Assembly: GCA_964358175.1 (NCBI GenBank)
Contig: CAYHOI010000007.1
Span: 1-37,640, forward strand
Source of the DNA: CAYHOI01 sp964358175
GTDB lineage: Bacteria; Margulisbacteria; Riflemargulisbacteria; GWF2-35-9
Length of the DNA stretch: 37,640 nucleotides
Direction of reading: 5' to 3'
Position 1 is the stretch's first letter; each line of letters opens with the position of its first letter. A model generated the notes under the pieces. It made no database searches. It was not told the origin of the DNA and saw only the letters and a program-made list of their open reading frames with translations. Shown one piece after another: positions 14,776 through 23,000 of the stretch. The translations under genes and the position numbers were made by a program.

Positions 14776-14867
14776 GGTTTTCGAGGCCACGGAGCACTTC
14801 GCTCGTCTCAGCTTCACCGCCATCGCAAGATCTAGCGAAGCGTCAAAACCAATTCGGTCGAAGTATA
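14776..14867 (+). repeat. Structured intergenic element, copy 2
   Basis: GGTTTT (14776-14781) and AAAACC (14845-14850) form terminal inverted repeats around the core AGATCTAGCGAAGCGTC. The 51 bases 14817-14867 are identical to 19339-19389. The element follows the pfp stop and could affect transcript ends, but no T-run terminator is visible. Confidence 0.65.
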
Positions 14868-14977
14868 CATAGTCTTTCTGTCTGATTTTGGATAAAAAAG
14901 GAACAGAAAAAAAGAATGAATAAAATTGTCCAATTCTACCGATAATATAGTATAAGCATTAAAGGAGGTGGGGTAAC

Positions 14978-15091
14978 GTGGACAATCATATTGAAACCAT
15001 GGTTCTCAGTAGAGATGTTTCCTTTCGTGTGGTGGAGATGGTTCTAGATTTCACCAACTATGACTTGGATGTTTTAGTTTGTTTGAACTGA
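14978..15091 (+). CDS. Small ORF, 37 aa, strong ribosome binding site
   Basis: A GTG start sits 7 bases after AAAGGAGGTGG, one of the strongest Shine-Dalgarno sites in the window. The frame encodes a 37-residue acidic peptide beginning VDNHIETMVLSRDVSFRVVE and ending VLVCLN. An A/T-rich TATAATATAGTATAAG-like tract just upstream (about 14940-14956) could supply a -10 box. I do not recognise the peptide; it may be a genuine small protein or the start of a decayed gene. It stands between pfp and the 3' end of uvrA. Confidence 0.4.
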   Translation: MDNHIETMVLSRDVSFRVVEMVLDFTNYDLDVLVCLN

Positions 15092-15109
15092 GTCGTACGT
15101 AATACGCCT

Positions 15110-17863
15110 CTAAAGATACCTGCCCGTGTAGGACGTCGCTGTCTTCTTGAGGGTTGCCAGATCACCCTGCACAACCAGCTGTCCTCCCAGATCGCCTCCT
15201 TCAGGCCCCAAATCAATGATGTAATCCGCAGATCGAATCACGTCTGTATTGTGTTCAATGACCAAAACAGTATTGCCACGATCCACCAACGTTTGAAGTA
15301 CTCGAAGCAACAACTTTACATCGGCGAAGTGAAGTCCTGTCGTTGGTTCATCTAGGATGTAGAGTGTTTTTCCTGTCGAACGTTTACTCAATTCTGTGGC
15401 CAACTTGATACGTTGCGCTTCTCCTCCGCTCAGCGTTGTGGAGCTTTGTCCAAGGGTCATATAGCCGAGGCCGACTTCCTGCAACACCTCCAGATGTCGG
15501 AGTATACTAGGGATTGAAGTAAACAGCCCAATAGCATCCTCAATGGACATGGAAAGAACGTCCGCAATGGATTGCCCCTTGTAGGTTACTTCGAGGGTCT
15601 GACTGTTGTATCGTTTTCCTTTGCAAACTTCACAGGGCATGTATACATCCGGCAGGAAAAGCATTTCGATCTTGATGCTACCGTCGCCACTACAAGCCTC
15701 GCACCGTCCTCCAGAAACATTAAAAGAGAAACGCCCAGGTTTGTAGCCTCGCATCTTTGCCGCTTTCGTTTCAGTAAAAAGCTTTCGAATTTCGTCAAAC
15801 ATACCCGTATAGGTCGCAGGATTGCTGCGGGGGGTTCGCCCAATAGGGCCTTGGTCGATCACGATCACTTTGTCGATGCTTGCCAGTCCGCTAATTCGCT
15901 TAAAGGGAGACCCCTCATGCCCAAGGATTTCTTGGACACGTCCAAAATGAACCTTTCGAATGGCTTCATAAAACACATCAAAAATAAGCGTACTCTTACC
16001 ACTCCCAGATACACCTGTTACACAGATCATTTGTTGGGTAGGGAATTCAACGGAGACTGACTTGAGGTTGTGCATCGATGCGCCCTCAATTCGGATGGAT
16101 TCCTCACCGGGCATTCGCTTCTCGCCTCGACATACGGGGCTTTCTTGGTTGTTCAGAAAGTTGGACGTCATGTAGGAGCCGGTTAAGAAGGCTTCCTTCG
16201 TTCCAGAATAAGTGATATGTCCCCCATTGCGACCCGCACCCGCACCAATTTCAACGATATAATCAGCAGTGGAAATGACATCGCGGTCATGCTCGACGAC
16301 AATGAGGGTATTCCCCAGATCACGTAAACGTTTCATGGCCTCGATCAAACGGCGAGTGTCGCGAGGATGAAGTCCAATCGTAGGTTCATCCATCACATAC
16401 AAAACGCCTGTAAGCCCGAATCCCATCTGGGTGGCCAGGCGAAGCCGCTGTGCTTCTCCGCCGCTCAAGGTTCCCGAACCTCGCGAAAGCGTCAGATAGT
16501 CCAGGCCAATCTCTAAAAGAAAGCTGAGTCGGCTTTTGAGTTCGATCAAAATCTGATGGGCAATTTCCTGCTCACGAGCTGTGAGCTTCAATTTTTCAAT
16601 GAAGTGGAGTAAATTGACAATCGACATGTCCGTCAGTTCCATGATGTCGTGATGGGCTATTTTCATGGCCAACACTTCTTTCTTAAGACGTTTACCATTG
16701 CAAGCAGGACATTTCCCATCGATCATAAACTTTTCCAATAAGTGACGCCGGTAGCCGGAGGAGGTATTCACATAAAGATTGCGCATATGTTGGCGAAGGC
16801 CGGTGTAGATTGTGTCATCATCTCCAAAAAAAATTGCTTCTTTGTGGGTCTGTTCTAGTCGATTAAGGGAAAGATTGCTGGTCAGTCCATGTTTCTGAAA
16901 ATAGTGTTGCAATTCCTGAGTAAGATCGCCCATAGGCTTGAGGGCAAGATGGGTCATCCAATAGGAAAACGGAACCATCGTATCCGGCAGGACTTTATGT
17001 ATATCGAAGTCGAGACTGTCTCCAAGTCCTTTGCAATACTCGCATGCACCCAGTGGGGCATTGAAGGAAAAGAGGCCAGGACTGATCTCCGGTAAATTGA
17101 TATCACATTTTGGGCAGGCGAAGTGACTGCTAAAAAAGCGAACAGATCCCTCCACATCGAGCACAATTGTTCCTTTGCCCTGGCGCAGGGCGGTATCTAC
17201 AGATTCCGTCAATCGTTTGCGTCCCTCTGCATTGACTGTGCATCGATCGACAATGACTTCGATCGTGTGTTTTTTGTGTTTGTCGATGCGGAGCTGTTCG
17301 TCCAGATGAAAATCTGTTCCATCCACACGTAAACGAAGGAAGCCATCATGACGAGCCTGCTCGATCACGTTGCGAAATTCCCCCTTTTTTTCACGAATCA
17401 GTGGGGCCAGAATCATGATCTTTTTGCCCTCGTAGAGGCTGAGGATCGTCTCGACGATTTCGTCGACGGTCTGGTTTTCGATTCGTTCTCCGCATTCAGG
17501 GCAAAAGGGGATAGCAATGGAGGAGTAGAGTAGGCGTAAGTAGTCATAAATCTCCGTTAGCGTTCCAACCGTGCTTCGAGGATTGTGCGAGGTGCTCTTT
17601 TGCTCGATGGAGATGGAGGGGGAAAGACCTTCTATTTTGTCTACATCGGGCTTTTTAAGCTGACCGAAAAACTGCCGCGCATAGGAGGAGAGAGACTCTA
17701 GATATTTTCGCTGCCCCTCGATAAAAATTGTATCAAACGCCAGGGAACTCTTTCCCGACCCGCTCACGCCCGTAAAGACGATCATCTGATACTTGGGCAA
17801 CTGAACACTTACATTTTTTAAGTTATGCTCGCGTGCCCCTGTAACGGTAATGAAGTCATTCAT
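15110..17863 (-). CDS. uvrA: Excinuclease ABC subunit A
   Basis: UvrA is the damage-recognising ATPase of nucleotide excision repair; it works as a dimer that loads UvrB. The protein of 917 residues has two ABC modules: Walker A GVSGSGKSSL (about 33-42) and GVSGSGKSTL (about 611-620), and signatures LSGGEAQRLRLA (about 464) and LSGGEAQRIKLA (about 809). Two zinc modules are intact: CPKC...CEYC (about 250) and CEAC...CEVC (about 716). MDEPTIGLH and LDEPTTGLH are the two Walker B/D-loop regions. The start ATG overlaps the stop of the upstream ATPase as ATGA, so the two are translationally coupled. That partner is unusual for uvrA. The length fits ordinary bacterial UvrA. Confidence 0.97.
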   Translation of the reverse strand: MNDFITVTGAREHNLKNVSVQLPKYQMIVFTGVSGSGKSSLAFDTIFIEGQRKYLESLSSYARQFFGQLKKPDVDKIEGLSPSISIEQKSTSHNPRSTVGTLTEIYDYLRLLYSSIAIPFCPECGERIENQTVDEIVETILSLYEGKKIMILAPLIREKKGEFRNVIEQARHDGFLRLRVDGTDFHLDEQLRIDKHKKHTIEVIVDRCTVNAEGRKRLTESVDTALRQGKGTIVLDVEGSVRFFSSHFACPKCDINLPEISPGLFSFNAPLGACEYCKGLGDSLDFDIHKVLPDTMVPFSYWMTHLALKPMGDLTQELQHYFQKHGLTSNLSLNRLEQTHKEAIFFGDDDTIYTGLRQHMRNLYVNTSSGYRRHLLEKFMIDGKCPACNGKRLKKEVLAMKIAHHDIMELTDMSIVNLLHFIEKLKLTAREQEIAHQILIELKSRLSFLLEIGLDYLTLSRGSGTLSGGEAQRLRLATQMGFGLTGVLYVMDEPTIGLHPRDTRRLIEAMKRLRDLGNTLIVVEHDRDVISTADYIVEIGAGAGRNGGHITYSGTKEAFLTGSYMTSNFLNNQESPVCRGEKRMPGEESIRIEGASMHNLKSVSVEFPTQQMICVTGVSGSGKSTLIFDVFYEAIRKVHFGRVQEILGHEGSPFKRISGLASIDKVIVIDQGPIGRTPRSNPATYTGMFDEIRKLFTETKAAKMRGYKPGRFSFNVSGGRCEACSGDGSIKIEMLFLPDVYMPCEVCKGKRYNSQTLEVTYKGQSIADVLSMSIEDAIGLFTSIPSILRHLEVLQEVGLGYMTLGQSSTTLSGGEAQRIKLATELSKRSTGKTLYILDEPTTGLHFADVKLLLRVLQTLVDRGNTVLVIEHNTDVIRSADYIIDLGPEGGDLGGQLVVQGDLATLKKTATSYTGRYL

Positions 17864-19146
17864 GCTGGGTCAGGGGGTTGTATATCATTCAGATGATAAT
17901 CAGTAGCATCCAAAACATGAACCGTGCAAGTTGTATGGGTTTTGGATAAACTTGATTTTGTGAATTGTGATTGGATATGATGAGAGATTCGTGTTTTTTC
18001 AGGAGCAGTGAGGTGCGAAAATTTCGCTTCATAAATATGAAGGTGTTTCCCCTCTTCAACGACCCAATCAAATTCGATATCCCGTTCCCAATATCGTCGA
18101 CTTTCAGGAAATTCGGCTCGTAGCACGTCTTCAAAGACTGTAGAGGCGTGGTCCCTGATCAGCTTGAGTTGGACAGCGACCGAGTAGGTAGCCCACCGAG
18201 ATCGGTGGGCGGAGTACACCTGAAACCAAAATCTGAGCGTAGGATCGATAATTTTATAGGTATTCTTTTTCTGATAACGCTGAGGTTCCCCGAAACATGT
18301 TTCTCGTTGAATAATAGACATATCTGCGAGTAATTGTAGCGGACGGGATAAATTGGTTTGGGCGGTGCCAATCCGTCCGGCGATTTCGCTTGGTTTTACG
18401 GAACCGCGTCCAATCGTTTCTAAAATATTGACGGGCATAATGCCTTCAATTTTTTCATCAGATAGGATTCGAAGAGGCTCAGAGTCTAAATAGGCCGAGA
18501 AATCGAAGTAAAGCGAAGCCGCTTCATCGATTACTGAATGAGTCATGTTCATAAACTCCCAATAGCGCGGTATGCCACCGACCAAAGAGAAACGCATGAA
18601 CGTATCGAGCGTTTTCTGAGTCAGGTCAAAATAATCACAGAAATGCTCGAAGGCCATAGGTTCTACATGGATCAGCTTTTGAGCACGCCCAAACAAAGGG
18701 GCTTTTCGGTCAAGAAACAAACTATGCATCATATGTTGGCTGGATCCGGATAGGATGACGAAAATGTTGGGGTTTTTTCGGTGATCTAACCATTTCTGGA
18801 TGATACTGGGGAGCGAGGCGTCCGATTCAACGAGATAAGGGAATTCATCGATACATAAGATCAGGGGTTCCTTTTGAAGATCAAGAAGTTCAAAAAACTG
18901 TGACCATGTTGTGGGCTGAATGCTTGTTTTAAGTATAGGCGCGATATCGGCAAGAATCTGTTGGAGCTGGATATCGCGAGACGCCTGAATGGCTTGAGAA
19001 TACATGCCGTTATTGCGCGATATCCATTCGGACAGCAGACGAGTTTTTCCTACGCGTCGCCGCCCATAAAGAACCACCAGCCCTTTTTTCTCAAACAAGC
19101 TATCTAGTTCAGCTAATTCGATATGTCGATTGACAAGTGTTCGCAT
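17860..19146 (-). CDS. Archaeal-type AAA ATPase with C-terminal DUF234-like domain
   Basis: A P-loop ATPase of a widespread family with unknown function. Walker A is GRRRVGKT (28-35), Walker B LILCIDEF (95-102), sensor 1 ILSGSS (131-136). A winged-helix region (VKPSEIAGRIGTAQTNLSRPLQLL) follows, and the C-terminus has EFDWV and IYEAKFS, resembling the PD-(D/E)xK-like ending of DUF234 proteins. I start it at the ATG at 19146, 9 bases after the proposed -10 box; an in-frame start at 19185 would lie inside the -35 box and is rejected. The length is 428 residues and the gene looks intact. It overlaps uvrA by 4 bp (ATGA). Palindromes cover its promoter, so it may be autoregulated through the winged helix (inference). 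Confidence 0.85.
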   Translation of the reverse strand: MRTLVNRHIELAELDSLFEKKGLVVLYGRRRVGKTRLLSEWISRNNGMYSQAIQASRDIQLQQILADIAPILKTSIQPTTWSQFFELLDLQKEPLILCIDEFPYLVESDASLPSIIQKWLDHRKNPNIFVILSGSSQHMMHSLFLDRKAPLFGRAQKLIHVEPMAFEHFCDYFDLTQKTLDTFMRFSLVGGIPRYWEFMNMTHSVIDEAASLYFDFSAYLDSEPLRILSDEKIEGIMPVNILETIGRGSVKPSEIAGRIGTAQTNLSRPLQLLADMSIIQRETCFGEPQRYQKKNTYKIIDPTLRFWFQVYSAHRSRWATYSVAVQLKLIRDHASTVFEDVLRAEFPESRRYWERDIEFDWVVEEGKHLHIYEAKFSHLTAPEKTRISHHIQSQFTKSSLSKTHTTCTVHVLDATDYHLNDIQPPDPA

Positions 19147-19155
19147 GATTCTATC

Positions 19156-19192
19156 ATTATGCTCGACAAGCATTATGTTTGTCAAGCATAAT
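19156..19192 (-). promoter_or_regulatory. Promoter with overlapping palindromic operators
   Basis: On the minus strand TTGACA (19185-19180), an 18-bp spacer and CATAAT (19161-19156) form a promoter, with the ATG 9 bases downstream. The upstream dyad at 19172-19192 has a single mismatched pair. A second, weaker dyad at 19156-19176 shares its edge. The two units repeat at 16 bp: ATTATGCTCGACAAGC and ATTATGTTTGTCAAGC. The layout suggests a dimeric repressor covering both promoter boxes. Confidence 0.6.
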
Positions 19193-19316
19193 CAAGTGGT
19201 GGTTTAGGTAATGACACTATCACAGAGGGAACAGGGGGAAGCATCAATGAGGCTATGGGAGGTGCCGGTAGAGATACCTTTAACTTGAGCGGTCACTGAG
19301 CTTGTCGAAGTGCTAT

Positions 19317-19389
19317 TGGTTTTCAGGTTTTGGAAAAACCGCCATCGCAAGATCTAGCGAAGCGTCAAAACCAATTCGGTCGAAGTATA
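19317..19389 (+). repeat. Structured intergenic element, copy 3
   Basis: TTGGTTTT (19317-19324) and AAAACCAA (19367-19374) are perfect terminal inverted repeats. The 51 bases 19339-19389 are identical to 14817-14867. Just upstream (about 19289-19313) is a tract, GGTCACTGAGCTTGTCGAAG, that recurs in inverted orientation near 8625-8651. The rest of 19193-19412 shows no gene. Confidence 0.65.
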
Positions 19390-19406
19390 GATAGAGTGTG
19401 GACGAG
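19387..19406 (+). repeat. Left 20-bp direct repeat flanking the toxin-antitoxin pair
   Basis: ATAGATAGAGTGTGGACGAG. It recurs at 19966-19985 as ATAGATAGAGTGTAGGCGAG (two differences, same orientation). The pair encloses the promoter and both genes of the module. Confidence 0.6.
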
Positions 19407-19413
19407 AGAGTCT

Positions 19414-19443
19414 TTGCTTTCCAGTGCTACAGTGGAGTAGAAT
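19414..19443 (+). promoter_or_regulatory. Promoter of the toxin-antitoxin operon
   Basis: TTGCTT (19414-19419), an 18-bp spacer and TAGAAT (19438-19443). This gives a leader of about 22 bases that holds the Shine-Dalgarno site GGGAGGTGAG before the antitoxin ATG at 19473. Confidence 0.5.
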
Positions 19444-19472
19444 ATGCATGAGATCAGAACGGGAGGTGAGAA

Positions 19473-19652
19473 ATGTTGTCAGTGAAAGAAGAAGTCATGC
19501 ATGCGGTGTCGGCACTACCCCAAACGGCAACGTACGAAGATGTAATGTATCAACTGTATGTTCTGTCTAAAATAGCAAAGGGTGAAGAAGATGTGAGGCG
19601 AGGCAGGATGATTACGTCTGAGCAGTTAAAGGAAAAGATAAAATCGTGGTAA
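19473..19652 (+). CDS. Small antitoxin of a ParE/RelE-type module
   Basis: A 59-residue helical protein beginning MLSVKEEVMHAVSALPQTAT and ending with the charged tail SEQLKEKIKSW. Small antitoxins of this shape (a short N-terminal domain and a C-terminal helix that wraps the toxin) commonly precede ParE/RelE toxins. It has a strong Shine-Dalgarno site (GGGAGGTGAG) 3 to 12 bases before the ATG. Its stop lies 7 bp inside the toxin gene, so the two are coupled. The exact antitoxin family cannot be named from sequence alone. Confidence 0.75.
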   Translation: MLSVKEEVMHAVSALPQTATYEDVMYQLYVLSKIAKGEEDVRRGRMITSEQLKEKIKSW

Positions 19653-19933
19653 TTTGGACTTATGAGGCAGAGGTTGCTTTGCAACGTATTTATGATTATA
19701 TTGCCCACGACTCAAAATATCACGCCGAAAGAGTTGCTGAGAACCTTGTCAGAATTTCTGAGGCACTAGCCGATTTCCCGCTCAAAGGACGCATAGTCCC
19801 AGAAGTTAACCGCGAAGAAATTCGGGAAATGCTGGTGTATTCATACCGATTGATCTACACAGTAACGCGGAAAGAGATTCTGATCATTCAAATCTTAAAT
19901 CAAAAACAAGAACTCAATACGGATTTGTTTTAG
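19646..19933 (+). CDS. ParE/RelE superfamily toxin
   Basis: A 95-residue protein with the fold signature of this superfamily: WTYEAEVALQRIYDYIA near the N-terminus, a long helical segment (HAERVAENLVRISEALADFP), LKGRIVPE, then IREMLVYSYRLIYTV and a final IIQILNQKQEL. ParE members block DNA gyrase and RelE members cut mRNA on ribosomes. The sequence resembles ParE-like proteins more (REMLVYSYRLIY), but the target is not certain. It starts at a GTG overlapping the antitoxin stop by 7 bp. With its flanking 20-bp repeats the module looks like a self-contained insertion. Confidence 0.85.
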   Translation: MVIWTYEAEVALQRIYDYIAHDSKYHAERVAENLVRISEALADFPLKGRIVPEVNREEIREMLVYSYRLIYTVTRKEILIIQILNQKQELNTDLF

Positions 19934-19965
19934 TTAATTCTGCAAGTTTTTGGCTAAATTTCACG

Positions 19966-19985
19966 ATAGATAGAGTGTAGGCGAG
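19966..19985 (+). repeat. Right 20-bp direct repeat flanking the toxin-antitoxin pair
   Basis: ATAGATAGAGTGTAGGCGAG, matching 19387-19406 with two differences. It lies about 50 bases before the start of the giant gene, next to that gene's presumed promoter (TATGAT at 20011-20016; no good -35 found). Confidence 0.6.
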
Positions 19986-20036
19986 GTGGACTTTTTCAAG
20001 CACGTTCTTATATGATGATGGGGGATTACACAATTT

Positions 20037-23000
20037 ATGTCCGGAAATACGATACCATTACAGGAGATTTATAAAAACGAGCGTGGCGATGGTATAGACG
20101 CTTCGCTCTTCCAATATGCCCACCCGACCTATTTCATCAACATGGATGACTCGAAGATCGGTGGGAAAGACGACAGCGTAATGATCTCCGGTGCTGGTTC
20201 GACAGCCCAAGCGGGAGAGATGAGCCATCCAAGGAGTGTAGCCCCGATACCACAGCGAGAAACCGCAGGATATATTCTCAACGATAAGGCTTTTGTAGCG
20301 CTTGAAAAAGTGACGATTCAGATTAACGATGCGTCCAAGAAGTATTTCGATTCGAAGCTGGGGCTTGGGCTGGAAGTCAGTGTGGTGGTGGATGAGTCCA
20401 ATGCCTACATTACGGCAGCCCTTACCCATTATGATCCCCCAAAGGCATTGGCGTACATCGCAGAAAAAGTGAGCATTGCCCTTTCAACCCAGGGAATGGG
20501 TATGCCGGAACGTGCGTATTTGCAGGCTGTAAATCAGGCTGTGGCTGAGGCACAACCTAATGTTGTCATTGACGAGCCTGTTATCGAGGAGAAAAGTCCG
20601 TTGGCAAGTGATATGCCAGTTCCGGTCGTGATTGTTGAAGAGAAGCAGGTGCAAACAAGCGAGAAGGCTGTAACTTCTGAAAGTAGTGGTGTGGAGACAA
20701 GTTCATCGTTGTTTGGGGATGCAGATGTTGAATCAGAGCTTGCGAAAGCGAATGATCAGCTGGAAACTTTGGAAACGACATCATCCGAAGAAGTGCAAGT
20801 TACAACACAGACTACGCAACAGACGCAGACACAGGCTAAAACAGAATCTCAAAGCGGACTTCTTAAAACCCATACCGAAGTTACGGAGGAGATGATCAAG
20901 GAAGAACCGTTTACAACCAGTCAGATCTTTGGAGGTCCTAAAGTGCTCGTTTACCACGGCGATAACTGGGTGATTGCCATGTATTATAAAATAGCTAATG
21001 CGCTAAATAAGGCATTCTGGGATTTTCAGTGTGGTCTCTTTGCCATGCTCAACCAGGGACTCAGTCCGGATGACATCATCGATATCATGAATGATTTGCG
21101 AAAGAAAATCCTGGAGGGAACCATATCGATGCAGCAGGGACTTATCCTCATGAACGCGCTGACCAGTGGACAGAACGCGGGAATGCTTCTGGATGCCTTG
21201 CGCCATCCGGATCAAATGCAGCAGTTCTTGAAGGAGGGCTGGAAGGATCAGCAAAAACAGAAAGATTCAATATTAGCTGTTCTGAATGCTAAGTATCCCG
21301 ATAACTATACCAATATTGACTGGGATAAGGGAACGGTGGATATCAATAATAAAACAATGTCTCTGGAAGAGGCGTGCAGTGGAAGCGCGTTAAAAGCGGA
21401 TGATTTTAAAGGCCTGAAATCAATGAGTGCCTACACGAACGGGGAGCTGGGTAGTCTTGGACTTAAAGGGGACTACTCAAGCGTGTTGACCGTTTCGACA
21501 GATGGAAACTTTTCAATGAGCGTTGACGCGGATGTTCAGAGCTGGGCAAGTAGCCTAAAGTACAAGTCATGGATCTCTGACTATAACGAGGCGGATACCA
21601 CCAATCCTTACTACAATCCTGTCGTAAATGCACCGGGTTTTGGAGGGGTGTATTTCAAGACCATCAACTCTATTGCGATCAATGAGGCACAGCAAAAAAT
21701 GCTCAAGGCAATGTACCGTGCCATTGCGCTCGCCATGATCGCTCAGGCTCTTCACGATGCGCGAAATATTGTGATCCAGATTACCTTCGAGATTCAGCTG
21801 GATAAAGTGGAGATTTTTACGGCCAAGCGATTTTCGGACATGCTCAGCGAGATGACCAGCTACGTGGATGATGCGATCAACAAGATGGTTGACTATGCGA
21901 GCCGGTACAACCAATACGCCTTTTCAGTCAAGATGGAGGCAGCGAAAAAATACGCGCACCAGACCGCGAAAGGCAAAAAGAAAGTCAAGAAAGCACACGA
22001 GCAGATGCTGGTGGCGCAATTTCAAGCGGGACTGCTCTATAATTTAAAGAAAGTAAGCCTGGATATCACCAGTCAGTATCTTTCGGTGATGAAGTCTAAT
22101 GCCAGTATGCTGACCGATTCCAAGAGTCCCTTTGACAAAGCCCGCGCGAAACTGCTCCAAGAGCTGATGAGCAGTGTTGAGCGGGGGGAATTTGTCATCA
22201 AGGATACTCAAGGCGGTGCGGGAAAATCCAATTTTAATGAGGACAAGCTGACCGAGCTGAATCTGGCGATGCAGAACATCAAGTTTACCCAAATGGCTTA
22301 TGAGATGGCTCAGAGTATGCTGACCAGCGTGAAAGATGCCGTGATTAAACTGCTTTTCAAGGTGGATACCAGCAGTGATCTCAGCGATGCGATGGTTCAG
22401 CTGGTTGATCGTGTCTCCAATATGACGGCTTCGTGGATGAAGCGGTATGTGGATTCGATCAAGATGCAGATGCAAATTGACAATTCACTCATCGATGCGG
22501 CGAAGCAGTACAAAGATGCCAAGAAAGCATATAAAGCCGCCAAGAAAGCCGCGTCAATGGGTTTTATGAGCATGATTATTAAGATTATTGCAGTCATCAT
22601 CATCATAGCCGTTTCAGTACTGACTATGGGAGGATTTGCACCGATTGGTTCCATGCTAATCACATCCATGATCATTGCGGCGACAGTCTTAATGGTTCTT
22701 GCCGCTATCATCGACTATATGGCGCAAATGGCTCAGTTAAAGGCCGCCTATGACGCCCTCAAAGAAGATTTCTCGTTTCAGATTACGGCGCTTTCCACTC
22801 AACTGCTGGACATGCTTCAGGAAAAGGACAGACTGGAGGGAACTCGCGACCAGCTTCGTCAAGATCAAAGCCGGTACGAGGAAACGATGAAATCTATTGC
22901 GGATTCTCTTCGCAGGATGACCTCCAAAATGTGGGGACTCGTGGCTCAGCTCAACGGAACTCATCTGTGGACGAATAAGGATGGTGGATTCAAGGGGGTA

